Below are positions 33,742 to 42,505 of a stretch of DNA of 64,000 nt, one piece after another. A model generated the notes under the pieces. It saw nothing but the letters and a program-made list of their open reading frames with translations. It did not search any database and was not told the DNA's origin. The stretch's first letter is position 1. Each line of letters starts with the position of its first letter. Source of the stretch: Pseudomonas cichorii. Lineage in GTDB: Bacteria; Pseudomonadota; Gammaproteobacteria; Pseudomonadales; Pseudomonadaceae. The stretch is taken from assembly GCF_015471405.1 (NCBI RefSeq), contig NZ_BLVZ01000013.1, forward strand, positions 124,001 to 188,000. Reading direction: 5' to 3'. Position numbers and translations under genes: made by a program.

Positions 33742-34488
33742 ATGCCAAGCAATGTAATCCGATATAACTGCGTGGGTTGCGGTATCTGCTGTAAAGGCCG
33801 GCTTGTACCCTTGACGCTGAACGAAGCCGAACAATGGCTGGCTCGCGGACACGATGTAGCGGTGATCCTGGAAGCCTTCAACGAGCTGACCTGGCCAGCC
33901 GACTCAAGAGAATATGCGCACAGCGCTGGCAGGTCGGTCGCGGTCAACGATGCCCAGAGCAGCATTCGCGTCATTGCGGTGTTCGCTGGCAATGCCCTTG
34001 AACAATGCCCGAATCTGCGTGCGGATAACCTGTGCGGTATCTATGAAGAACGCCCGCTGGTCTGCCGGATTTACCCCATGGAAATCAATCCATTCATCGA
34101 GGTGAACAAGGACAACAAGATCTGTCCGCCCGAGTCCTGGGAAAGCGGCGACATCCTGTGTACCGATGGCGTAGCCAATCCCGAACTTCAGGCACTGGTC
34201 AACCGCTCCAGGCAAGCCGACATCGTTGACGCTGCGGCCAAGATAGCCGTCTGCGCACAACTGGGCATCAAGGTGGCCAGTTGGAAGGAAGATGCATTCG
34301 CTGTCTACTTCCCGGAGCGTTTGCAACTGATCGATGCGATACGCAGCAGCAAGGAGGCCACCGTAGAGAACTGGAGCGAAAACTGGAAAGTACGGGTCGA
34401 TGATCCGCAACTGCACGAGCGCCTGCTTGCACACCATATTCCGCTGGCCGCCGCGGATGACTGTGACTATATCTTTCACAAGTTGTAG
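33742..34488 (+). CDS. YkgJ-type cysteine cluster protein
   Basis: A 248-residue cytosolic protein with the Cys-cluster signature of the CxxCxxCC family: NCVGCGICCKGRLVPLT at residues 9-25, then NLCGIYEERPLVCRIYPMEINPF (~residues 97-119). These conserved Cys are thought to bind zinc or an Fe-S cluster; the family has no firm function. The C-terminal ~100 residues (VNRSRQADIVDAAAKIAVCAQLG onward) are an extension not typical of the short YkgJ proteins. ATG 33742 is the first in-frame start; the ribosome site is weak. It is divergent from the TetR gene, 262 bases away. Confidence 0.82.
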   Translation: MPSNVIRYNCVGCGICCKGRLVPLTLNEAEQWLARGHDVAVILEAFNELTWPADSREYAHSAGRSVAVNDAQSSIRVIAVFAGNALEQCPNLRADNLCGIYEERPLVCRIYPMEINPFIEVNKDNKICPPESWESGDILCTDGVANPELQALVNRSRQADIVDAAAKIAVCAQLGIKVASWKEDAFAVYFPERLQLIDAIRSSKEATVENWSENWKVRVDDPQLHERLLAHHIPLAAADDCDYIFHKL

Positions 34489-34895
34489 CAAGGCAACGGC
34501 AAAAGCTCCTGGCGTTCAAGCCCGTGAGCACCCCGATTGGCGGGTTGGGCCGCCTGAAAGGCATGGCAAAATGATTGCTGAATATTGCATGGCGAATGGC
34601 TTCCAGACGTCGCGCAAACTCAACTTCCTGACCGCTCATTCACGCCCGACTCGTCTGAAAGCCTTATGCCAAGCGGCGATGAGCGGGATGAGCCGGTCGG
34701 GCCGGTTCTGAAAACCTTCCCGCCCTGCCCTTCAAGTGCCGTATTCATTGATGATGAGCGGCATTTTTTTTCACCTATTTTGGAACAGCATCTCGTCTTT
34801 GTTATCTGTTGTGGGTAGTTTGCGTTCGGCAAGGAGTCGTTGGCGCGCCATTTTCTTGTGCAGGACGCACAGAATTACTCAGAGGCTTCACTTTT
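34489..34895. other. Intergenic region before opgD
   Basis: About 400 bases without a gene I can support. The first part (to ~34735) is GC-rich and could be a decayed gene, but no frame shows recognisable sequence. The second part is AT-richer and should contain the opgD promoter. Confidence 0.4.
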
Positions 34896-36515
34896 ATGAA
34901 TCGCAGGAATCTCCTTAAAGCTTCCATGGCGTTGGCCGCCTATAGCAGCTTGCCAGCCTCGGGGCTTTTTGCTGCGCGAGCGCTTGCCGCAGCTGCGGAC
35001 GGCGAGATAGAACATTTCGATTTCCCGACATTGCAGGCTCACGCCAAACAACTGGCCGGCAAGGCCTATGTCAGCACCAAGCAGGTGCTGCCGCCGGTAT
35101 TGGCGAACATGACGCCGCTGCAATTCAACGCCATCCGCTATGACGCCGCGCACTCCTTGTGGCATGACGTCAAAGGCCAGCTCGACGTACAGTTCTTCCA
35201 CGTCGGCATGGGCTTCAAGACGCCCGTGCGCATGTACAGCCTCGACGCCAAGACCAAACAGGCGCGCGAAGTGCATTTCCGTCATGAACTGTTCAATTAC
35301 GAGAACAGCGGCATCGACAAGAATCTGGTCAAGGGCGACCTGGGCTTTGCCGGATTCAAGCTGTTCAAGGCTCCACAAATCGCCGTCAACGATATCGTGT
35401 CGTTCCTGGGCGCCAGTTATTTCCGCGCAGTGGACGGCAACAATCAGTACGGCCTGTCGGCACGCGGTCTGGCCATCGATACCTACGCCAAGCGCCAGGA
35501 AGAGTTTCCCGACTTCACCAAGTTCTGGTTCGAGACGCCAGACAAGAATGCCACCCGTTTCGTGGTCTATGCCTTGCTGGACTCGCCGAGCGCCACCGGT
35601 GCCTACCGCTTCGACATCGATTGCCAGTCCGGTCAGGTGGTGATGGAAGTCGACGCGCATATCAACGCGCGGGCCGACATCGAGCAACTGGGCATCACGC
35701 CGATGACCAGCATGTTCAGTTGCGGTACCCACGAGCGCCGCATGTGCGACTCGATTCACCCGCAACTGCACGACTCCGACCGGCTGGCCATGTGGCGCGG
35801 TAACGGCGAGTGGATCTGCCGCCCGCTGAACAACCCGGCCAAGTTGCAGTTCAACGCCTTCTCCGACAAGGACCCCAAGGGCTTCGGCCTGGTGCAGTAC
35901 GACCATAACTTTGCCAGTTATCAGGATACGGTTGTCTGGTACCACCGACGCCCGAGCCTGTGGGTAGAACCCACGACGCCGTGGGGTGAAGGCGAGGTCA
36001 GCCTGCTGGAGATCCCGACCACGGGCGAAACGATGGATAACATCGTGGTGTTCTGGACCCCCAAGGCCAAGGTCAAGGCTGGCGAGTCACTCAACTACGG
36101 CTACAAGCTGTTCTGGAGCCCGCTGCCACCGGTCAGCACTCCGCTGGCTCAGGTCAATGCGACCCGTTCGGGCATGGGCGGCTTTACCGAAGGCTGGGCA
36201 CCGGGCGAGCATTACCCCAAATACTGGGCACGTCGTTTTGCAGTGGACTTCCACGGCGGCGGCCTGGATCGTCTCCCAGAAGGTACAGGTATCGAGCCGG
36301 TGCTCAAGGTTTCCCACGGCAAGGTCCAGGACTTCAACATCCTGGTACTGCCGGACATCAAGGGTTACCGCATCACCTTCGACTGGCTGCCTGACAGCGA
36401 CTCGGTAGAGCCGGTGGAAATGCGCATGTTCATCCGCACCGGGGATCGCACCCTGAGTGAAACCTGGCTGTACCAGTACTTCCCGCCTGCCCCGGACAGA
36501 CGCAAGTACCCGTAA
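34896..36515 (+). CDS. opgD: Glucans biosynthesis protein D (OpgD/MdoD)
   Basis: A 539-residue periplasmic protein that shapes the backbone of osmoregulated periplasmic glucans. The N-terminus MNRRNLLKASMALAAYSSLPASGLFAARALAAA is a twin-arginine signal, as in E. coli OpgD. The mature MdoG domain includes FDFPTLQAHAKQLAGKAYV, FLGASYFRAV, EFPDFTKFWFETP, RPSLWVEPTTPWGEGEVSLLEIPT and NIVVFWTPK. ATG 34896 has AGAGGC about ten bases upstream. The opgGH genes are not in the window; in pseudomonads opgD is often unlinked. A REP-type inverted repeat follows the stop. These glucans matter for osmotic adaptation and, in plant-associated strains, virulence. Confidence 0.95.
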   Translation: MNRRNLLKASMALAAYSSLPASGLFAARALAAAADGEIEHFDFPTLQAHAKQLAGKAYVSTKQVLPPVLANMTPLQFNAIRYDAAHSLWHDVKGQLDVQFFHVGMGFKTPVRMYSLDAKTKQAREVHFRHELFNYENSGIDKNLVKGDLGFAGFKLFKAPQIAVNDIVSFLGASYFRAVDGNNQYGLSARGLAIDTYAKRQEEFPDFTKFWFETPDKNATRFVVYALLDSPSATGAYRFDIDCQSGQVVMEVDAHINARADIEQLGITPMTSMFSCGTHERRMCDSIHPQLHDSDRLAMWRGNGEWICRPLNNPAKLQFNAFSDKDPKGFGLVQYDHNFASYQDTVVWYHRRPSLWVEPTTPWGEGEVSLLEIPTTGETMDNIVVFWTPKAKVKAGESLNYGYKLFWSPLPPVSTPLAQVNATRSGMGGFTEGWAPGEHYPKYWARRFAVDFHGGGLDRLPEGTGIEPVLKVSHGKVQDFNILVLPDIKGYRITFDWLPDSDSVEPVEMRMFIRTGDRTLSETWLYQYFPPAPDRRKYP

Positions 36516-36537
36516 TGTTCTGAAACCCGTAACAGTT

Positions 36538-36627
36538 GCAGGACCGGATTTATCCGGGAAGACATGATTGCTGACGGTGAAGAGGCAGTGAATGTACTGG
36601 CCTCTTCCCGGATAAATCCGGTCCTGC
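36538..36627. repeat. Long inverted repeat of a second REP family
   Basis: Perfect 25-base arms at 36538-36562 and 36603-36627, the left one beginning GCAGGACCGGATTTATCCGG, with a 40-base spacer. Each arm also holds its own small palindrome CCGGATTTATCCGG. The family differs from the GTAGGAGCG repeat and is a known kind of intergenic element in the P. syringae/fluorescens lineage. Situated 23 bases after the opgD stop. Confidence 0.88.
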
Positions 36628-36822
36628 CTGGTTTTGATCGCCTCTAAAAGTTGACAGTATCGTGAACTGCGACTGATATATCCCTTGTCACGCCGTTGCG
36701 AGCATTCGCTCCAGACTTGTTTCCCCTCCTCAAGCTCATCCCCTTATCGGCCCGTCTGTCGCGGTCGAGGGCGGTAGCTATGCCCATCCGAAATTCCTGA
36801 CGCTCTTCAGAAGGCCTACATC

Positions 36823-38130
36823 ATGGAGTTGAACCCTGTGGACAATACGGGCGAGAAACCGTCGCTCCTGTCTTTCGATAAGTCGACCGTAGTGGTGCTG
36901 GTTGCCATCGGTCTGATTCTGGTCGAAACCTTTTCCGGCGCCCTGCGTTTCTATTTCGACAAGGTCGGCATCAGCCCGCTGCTCTATCTGCCCAAGATGG
37001 CCTGCGTCCTGCTGTTCGTCATGGAGTTGCGCACCCTCAAGGCCGGAAGACTGTTCTGGACATGCATGGTGCTGTGGCTGATTTACGCCCTGCTGGCGAT
37101 GCTGCACAGAGCCCATGTATTCAATCTGGCCTTCAGCCTGTTCGCCTTGAGCCCGCTGTTTTTCGGGCTGGTGTGCAGCGAGCACCTGTTTCATCGAAGA
37201 AAGCTGCTCGGCTGGGCCATCGGCTTTTGTCTGCTGGCATCTCTGGTAGGGCTGGCGCTGGACAAGTTCACCTTCGTGCCCTGGAAAGGCTACAGCTACA
37301 GCGTGGGAGAAACGCAACTGAGCGCCAATACATCCTGGAGTTCGGATGAGGAAGACCGGGTCGCCGGATTCGCCCGGATGTCCAGCCTGCTGGCCATACT
37401 CATCGCTATCTACAGCCTGTATCTGCTCATGTTCATCCGCTCGCGCCCGGTCCTCATGGCGCTGAGCGCAGTGGCGCTCTACGCGATTGTGCTGACCACC
37501 AGCAAAGGTCCCGCCGTCGCTTTTATGCTGACTCTGGGTTTGTTGCTGATCCAGCGCATGACCTGGATCTGTCGGCTGGCCTGCATCATGGCGGTCATGG
37601 CCGGTCTGCTGCTGCCGACGCTGGGCCTGCTGTATGACTTCGATGCCCGGACAGTCAGCAGCGGTGGCAGCTCGATGGCGTCGCTGTATGACCGGCTGAA
37701 CAACACCTGGCCCAACATCGCCGAAGCCATGACCTTTGCGGGCTGGGGCATTACCGGCGCGGGCTTCGGAATGGTCGGCAGTACGCTGACGATGTTCCCG
37801 GTTCCAGGTGCCGACCTATTCATGACCATCGACAGCAGCGTCATGTACCTGTGGGTGATGCTGGGCGCGACCGGGCTACTGCTGTATGCGCTGCAGATTC
37901 CCATGTTCTTCGCACTGATCAACGATCAGAGCCACGTGGGGCGCATGTTGCTGGCGATCAGTTTTTGCTGCTGCCTGATCAGTTGGACCACGGACATATT
38001 CGAGGTCGCGGTAGCCAACCTGTTCATCGGCCTGACCATAGGCCATGTGGTGTTCGCCAAGCGTGAAGAAGATGCTCTGGCAACCCGTTCACCGGAAATC
38101 CAGATCAGCACCCTCCCCGCGCAATACTGA
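36823..38130 (+). CDS. O-antigen ligase/polymerase-like membrane protein
   Basis: A 435-residue protein with about 11 transmembrane helices (VVVLVAIGLILVETFSGALRFYF, KMACVLLFVMELRTL, LAILIAIYSLYLLMFI, ALYAIVLTTSKGPAVAFMLTLGLLL and others). A large periplasmic loop (~residues 275-320) and a central VLTTSKGPAVAF resemble the Wzy/WaaL superfamily, which joins sugar repeats outside the membrane. ATG 36823 is the best start though its ribosome site is poor. The gene is followed after nine bases by a secreted glycoside hydrolase, and no glycosyltransferases, flippase or export genes are adjacent. It would therefore act on a polysaccharide made by genes elsewhere. Polymerase versus ligase cannot be decided from sequence. 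Confidence 0.75.
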   Translation: MELNPVDNTGEKPSLLSFDKSTVVVLVAIGLILVETFSGALRFYFDKVGISPLLYLPKMACVLLFVMELRTLKAGRLFWTCMVLWLIYALLAMLHRAHVFNLAFSLFALSPLFFGLVCSEHLFHRRKLLGWAIGFCLLASLVGLALDKFTFVPWKGYSYSVGETQLSANTSWSSDEEDRVAGFARMSSLLAILIAIYSLYLLMFIRSRPVLMALSAVALYAIVLTTSKGPAVAFMLTLGLLLIQRMTWICRLACIMAVMAGLLLPTLGLLYDFDARTVSSGGSSMASLYDRLNNTWPNIAEAMTFAGWGITGAGFGMVGSTLTMFPVPGADLFMTIDSSVMYLWVMLGATGLLLYALQIPMFFALINDQSHVGRMLLAISFCCCLISWTTDIFEVAVANLFIGLTIGHVVFAKREEDALATRSPEIQISTLPAQY

Positions 38131-38139
38131 GGCTTCAAC

Positions 38140-39426
38140 ATGAGAACCCTTGCATGCCTGCTGCTGGGTTGCCTGGCCGGTAACGCATCGGTGCAGGCCG
38201 AACCGGTATTTCTGGTCGGTATCGGCACCCATTTGATGAACTTCGACCAGCCTGTCCGGCAACCGCTGAACCTCGCCGGACAAGCAGGCTTCAACGCGGT
38301 CAGGGACGATATCTTCTGGTCGACCGCCGAACCCAGTCCCAATCAGTTGCGTATCGTTCCGCAATGGCGCAATTACCTGAACCTGGCCAGTGACCTGAAC
38401 CTCAACAGAACGGCAATCCTGGGCTACAGCACTTACTTTCATGACAACGCCAAGCCGCGCACGCCCGAAGTCACGGTGCCCTTTCTGAAATACGTCGATT
38501 ACGTCACCCGGCAACTGGGCAACAAGATCAGCTTTTACGAGGTCTGGAACGAGTGGGATCTGGACGGGCCAAAAGACCGCCAGCTCAGCCTGGATTATGC
38601 CGATCTGGTGCGCAGCACCGTGCCAGTGATTCGCCAGAACACCCTCAATGCCAATGGCACTCCGGCAAAGATCCTGGCAGGAGCCATTACCCGCGACGGC
38701 ATGAATGGTGGTTTCGCGGATGGCCTGATCGAAAGCGGCGTGCTGGATCTGGTGGACGGCCTTTCCCTGCATCCTTACGCCCATTGTTCCGCTACCAACG
38801 GCAATACGCCGGAAGCCTGGATGCGCTGGATGACCCGCTACGAGCTGGACATCCGCACCCGTGTTGGCCGCGCTGTGCCGCTCTACCTCACGGAAATGGG
38901 CTGGCCCAGCCATCAGGGGCCTTGCGGCAAAAGTGAAGTGACCCAGGCCGTGTACATGGCGCGGATCTTTTTCCTGTCGCGCACGGTGCCCAATGTCAAA
39001 GGCCTGTGGTGGTACGACCTGCTCAATGACGGACCGAACCGTTACGACCAGGAGCACAACTTCGGAGTGCTCAATGAAGACCTCTCGCCCAAGCCCGCCT
39101 ACACCATGATGCAAGCCATTGCGCCGGTCATCAGCAGCTTCACCTACGATGCACAGGCCAGCACCCTGAGCGACAGCACTTACCTGCTGTACTTCGACAA
39201 GGGTGATGAGCGTGTTCTGGTGGCCTGGGCAATCGGCGCACCGAAAGACGAAAAAATCATCAGCGACAAGCCCATGAGCGGCCCGGTGAGGCTGACCGAT
39301 ACCATCAACCCCGAACAGGGCCGCATCGACAGCAAGCAGTCATGGCAGTGCCAGGCAAGCCGCTGCTCGACCTCGGTCAGGCTGACCAACTTCCCCAAGA
39401 TCATCAGCCTGAGCAGCAATCACTGA
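38140..39426 (+). CDS. Secreted glycoside hydrolase, GH39/PslG-like
   Basis: A 428-residue exported protein with signal peptide MRTLACLLLGCLAGNASVQA (cleavage near residue 20) and a TIM-barrel hydrolase. The likely acid/base Glu is in SFYEVWNEWDLDGP (~residue 141) and the nucleophile Glu in PLYLTEMGWPSHQG (~residue 251); this spacing and LHPYAH match clan GH-A enzymes such as PslG, which trims Psl exopolysaccharide. A small C-terminal beta domain follows residue ~330. It is nine bases downstream of the polymerase-like gene and surely co-transcribed. Its 3' end overlaps the convergent response regulator gene by seven bases. The polymer it acts on is unknown. Confidence 0.82.
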   Translation: MRTLACLLLGCLAGNASVQAEPVFLVGIGTHLMNFDQPVRQPLNLAGQAGFNAVRDDIFWSTAEPSPNQLRIVPQWRNYLNLASDLNLNRTAILGYSTYFHDNAKPRTPEVTVPFLKYVDYVTRQLGNKISFYEVWNEWDLDGPKDRQLSLDYADLVRSTVPVIRQNTLNANGTPAKILAGAITRDGMNGGFADGLIESGVLDLVDGLSLHPYAHCSATNGNTPEAWMRWMTRYELDIRTRVGRAVPLYLTEMGWPSHQGPCGKSEVTQAVYMARIFFLSRTVPNVKGLWWYDLLNDGPNRYDQEHNFGVLNEDLSPKPAYTMMQAIAPVISSFTYDAQASTLSDSTYLLYFDKGDERVLVAWAIGAPKDEKIISDKPMSGPVRLTDTINPEQGRIDSKQSWQCQASRCSTSVRLTNFPKIISLSSNH

Positions 39427-40073
39427 TCGTGCGACACCGCTGATGGCTGAATGCGCTCGGCAAACTTGACCAGATCCGCCAATGAGTCCGCCTGCATCTT
39501 GCGCATGACCGAGCCACGCCGGACCTTGACCGTTATCTCGCTCACGTTGAGCCGGTCCGCAATCTGCTTGTTCAACAGGCCGCTGACCACAAGGTCCATC
39601 ACCTGCTGCTCACCGGCATTGAGGCTTGCATAACGCCGTTGCAACTCGGTTTCCACTGCGCTGGCCTGACGTCTTGCCCGGTCCCGCACCAAGCCTTGCT
39701 GGATGGCGTCCAGCAAATCCTGCTCGCGAAAAGGCTTGGTCAGAAACTCCAGAGCCCCCGCCTTCATCGCCCGCACCGACATGGGGATATCGCCATGACC
39801 GGTGATGAAAATCACCGGCAGGCCGATGCCCCACTTCACCATCTCACGCTGAAAATCCAGGCCGCTCATGCCCGGCATGCGCACGTCCAGAATCAGGCAA
39901 CCGGGCGCATCGGGCCGCGAGGCGTCGAGAAACTCCTGAGTCGAGCCAAACAGCATGGAGCGCAGCCCGACCGAGGCCAGCAAGTCCTCCAGAGACGAGC
40001 GCACCGACTGATCGTCGTCGACCACGTAAATGATCGGTTCCTCGACCTGCGGGGCCGGAACGATTGTTTTCAT
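39420..40073 (-). CDS. Response regulator, FixJ/LuxR type
   Basis: A 217-residue two-component response regulator. The receiver domain (~residues 14-130) has the acidic pair in YVVDDDQSVRSSL, the phosphorylated Asp in LILDVRMPGMSG (~residue 63) and the Lys of FLTKPF (~112). A LuxR-type helix-turn-helix follows (~150-205: LNAGEQQVMDLVVSGLLNKQIADRLNVSEITVKVRRGSVMRKM). It is the last gene of a four-gene operon, and its ATG overlaps the stop of the histidine kinase (ATGA). FixJ-family regulators commonly activate transport or catabolic genes; the target here may be its own ABC transporter. Confidence 0.93.
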   Translation of the reverse strand: MKTIVPAPQVEEPIIYVVDDDQSVRSSLEDLLASVGLRSMLFGSTQEFLDASRPDAPGCLILDVRMPGMSGLDFQREMVKWGIGLPVIFITGHGDIPMSVRAMKAGALEFLTKPFREQDLLDAIQQGLVRDRARRQASAVETELQRRYASLNAGEQQVMDLVVSGLLNKQIADRLNVSEITVKVRRGSVMRKMQADSLADLVKFAERIQPSAVSHDQ

Positions 40074-41137
40074 CAGCTCTCCATCTTTGCGGTAGGCAGG
40101 GTGAAGTGAAACGTCGCGCCGCCTTGCTCGCCGGGTGTCATCCAGATGCGTCCGCCATGGGCTTCGATAATGGAGCGGCTGATCGCCAGCCCAATCCCCA
40201 TCCCCTGTTCTTTGGTCGTGTAGAAGGCATCGAAAATCCGGTCGAGATGTTCCGCCGGAACGCCGATACCGTTATCGCGCACCGAAAATCCGATATCCGC
40301 GCCAGCGCTCCAGTCGACCACCACCTGCAACTGGCCATGGCCTGACTCAAGACCGCTCATGGCGTCCATCGCATTGAGCATCATGTTCAGCAACACCTGC
40401 TGGATCTGCACCCGGTCGGCCAACAGCGGAGGCAAGCCGTCGGGAATTTCCACCGTCAGGGTAATGCCCTGCTGGTTCATTTCACTATGGGCGAGGGAAA
40501 CGATTTCGGCGACGGCATCGGCCACGCTCACCCACTCCTTGTGGGTCGGGGCCGGTTTCGCCAGCGCACGCACATGCACGATTACATCACTGGCCCGATT
40601 GGCATCACTGATCATGCGCTCGATGGCCTGTCGGGCCTTGGGCAGATTCGCAGGCTCGCTGGCCAGCCAGCGCAGCCCGGCATTGCCACTGGTGACAATC
40701 GCCGCCAGAGGCTGATTGACCTCATGGGCGATGGAAGCCGTCAGTTCGCCCAACATATTGACCCGGGCAATCTGCGCCAACTGGGTACGCGCCTCATGAA
40801 CCGTCCGGACTGCCGCTGCCAGGCGCAATGCCAGATACGTCGTCATGGCGATGGCCAAGAGGCTGATACCACAATTGATCAGCCCCGCTTCGCTGGAGCG
40901 GGAAGTGGTCAGTTCATAACTGAGCACCGTCAGCCCCATACACGCCAGCGCGACCGCGATCACGCCGCCAGCGGGCATGAACCTGACAGCCATGAGCACC
41001 ACGGCAATCTGAAAGACACCGACCGCGATTTCCAGATCCGTCAGCGTATCGGCAATCGCAATGGCCACCGCCAGGGCGAGCAATAAGGCCAGTCGAACAG
41101 CCATTGCCGCCTTGCCAAAGGTTTTCGACTCGTGCAT
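40073..41137 (-). CDS. Sensor histidine kinase
   Basis: A 354-residue membrane histidine kinase. Four or so helices lie in residues 10-105, with little periplasmic sequence, so the signal is probably sensed in or at the membrane. The H box is in LGELTASIAHEVNQPLAAIVTSG (~residue 122), the N box in LLNMMLNAMDAM, and the G boxes in VRDNGIGVPAEHLDRIFDAFYTTKEQGMGIGLAISRSIIEAHGG. This FixL/DctB-type catalytic region pairs well with a FixJ-type regulator. Start 41137 (MHESKTFG) is preferred; TTG 41188 would add 17 residues without a ribosome site. Downstream of the ABC genes by 54 bases. Confidence 0.9.
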   Translation of the reverse strand: MHESKTFGKAAMAVRLALLLALAVAIAIADTLTDLEIAVGVFQIAVVLMAVRFMPAGGVIAVALACMGLTVLSYELTTSRSSEAGLINCGISLLAIAMTTYLALRLAAAVRTVHEARTQLAQIARVNMLGELTASIAHEVNQPLAAIVTSGNAGLRWLASEPANLPKARQAIERMISDANRASDVIVHVRALAKPAPTHKEWVSVADAVAEIVSLAHSEMNQQGITLTVEIPDGLPPLLADRVQIQQVLLNMMLNAMDAMSGLESGHGQLQVVVDWSAGADIGFSVRDNGIGVPAEHLDRIFDAFYTTKEQGMGIGLAISRSIIEAHGGRIWMTPGEQGGATFHFTLPTAKMES

Positions 41138-41191
41138 TGCCCGTGTCTCGCTCGTTGATGAAAGCTGAATATGCCAGTTTTCCTGCAAAGC

Positions 41192-42493
41192 TTATGAAGG
41201 ATTGTCGAGGCTGAACTGATCCAGCAATTCATCATAGGCAAAAAGCTCGGCATAGCGGCCCCACTGGGTGACGCTGCGCAAGGTCTGCATCGCATCGCCT
41301 TCGGACATGAAGTCTTCGAGCTGGTCACGAAAGCGTCGCGCAGGCGCGGTATGGGTTGCGCGATCATCCAGAACCCGGCGGATATGCGCCACCAGCGGCA
41401 CGAAGCTCAGCAGGTGGTGGGCGAAGAGCTGCTTGCGCTCGTCGACATCCGCCAGCGCATAACGACGCGCAGCCGGCAGCAGGCGGATATCGCCACCCTT
41501 GAGTTCGGCAAAGCGCAGCAATTGCAGGACTTCGGCAATCGGGAACAGCTCATCGGCGTTGTAGTGCAGCGCGCTCGCCAGCTCCGGCAAATCCGCCGTG
41601 GCACCATAAGGCGGTGCATGAATCGCCTCGATCAGCCCGGCCAGCGCGTTGATTGATACCTGCGGCAGCACCATGCCCAACCCAGTCCCCGGAAAAACGC
41701 CCTGACGCAACTCGCCAGCGCCACTGTCCTGAGTCATGAGCACGTAGATCTCCTCGACCAGCGCCCTGAAAGACGGGTCCTGACGATTGCGCGGCTGCGG
41801 CAGGTCGACCTTGATTTCGCTGACCACCCGACCGGGGTTGGAGGAGAACAGCAGGATGCGATCACACATCAGCACCGCTTCGGCAATGTTGTGGGTCACC
41901 ATCAGGATGGACTTGATGGGCATCCGGCCTTCCGACCACATGTCCAGCAGGTCGGTGCGCAAGGTTTCGGCGGTCAGCACGTCGAGGGCAGAAAAAGGCT
42001 CGTCCATCAGCAGCACGTCGGGGTCGATCACCAGAGCACGGGCCATGCCCACACGCTGGCGCATGCCGCCCGACAGCTCCTTGGGATAGGCGCTCTCGAA
42101 ACCGTCCAGGCCAATCAGGTCGATGGCCGCCAGTGCGCGCTTGCGACGCAATTCGGCAGGCACTCGCTGCGCCTCCAGGCCAACCTCCACGTTCTCCAGC
42201 ACTGTCAGCCACGGGAACAGCGCAAAGCTCTGGAAAACCATGCTCACGGTGGGTGCGCGCCCTTGCGGCCCGGCGGGGAAACTCACTTCGCCAGCGGTGG
42301 GCACCACCAGACCGGCAATCGAGCGCAGCAACGTGGACTTGCCCGAACCCGAGCGGCCCAGCAGCCCGATGATCTCGTTTTCGTTGAGCTTCAGCGTCAC
42401 GTTATCGAGCACCAGACGCTCTTTGCTGGCCTTGCCGTAGACATGCCGGACGTCACGGACATCCACCAGGCAGCGCTTTTCGATAGTCATCAT
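41192..42493 (-). CDS. ABC transporter ATP-binding protein with AAA-associated domain
   Basis: A 433-residue ATPase subunit of the nitrate/sulfonate/taurine importer type. The ABC domain (~residues 7-240) has Walker A LLGRSGSGKSTLLRSI, the signature LSGGMRQRVGMARAL and Walker B DPDVLLMDEPFSAL. The C-terminal 170 residues (PQVSINALAGLIEAIHAPP onward) form the AAA-associated domain that marks a special group of these ATPases. Start 42493 is chosen because GAGGAG lies eight bases upstream. It follows its permease by 12 bases. No solute-binding protein gene is in the operon, so substrate is unknown. Confidence 0.9.
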   Translation of the reverse strand: MMTIEKRCLVDVRDVRHVYGKASKERLVLDNVTLKLNENEIIGLLGRSGSGKSTLLRSIAGLVVPTAGEVSFPAGPQGRAPTVSMVFQSFALFPWLTVLENVEVGLEAQRVPAELRRKRALAAIDLIGLDGFESAYPKELSGGMRQRVGMARALVIDPDVLLMDEPFSALDVLTAETLRTDLLDMWSEGRMPIKSILMVTHNIAEAVLMCDRILLFSSNPGRVVSEIKVDLPQPRNRQDPSFRALVEEIYVLMTQDSGAGELRQGVFPGTGLGMVLPQVSINALAGLIEAIHAPPYGATADLPELASALHYNADELFPIAEVLQLLRFAELKGGDIRLLPAARRYALADVDERKQLFAHHLLSFVPLVAHIRRVLDDRATHTAPARRFRDQLEDFMSEGDAMQTLRSVTQWGRYAELFAYDELLDQFSLDNPS

Positions 42494-42505
42494 GGCTTCC
42501 ACTCC

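Noticed and set aside
37932..37939. CCACGTGG in the polymerase-like gene as parS
   Set aside because: The same short core without flanking symmetry, inside a gene; expected by chance in GC-rich DNA.
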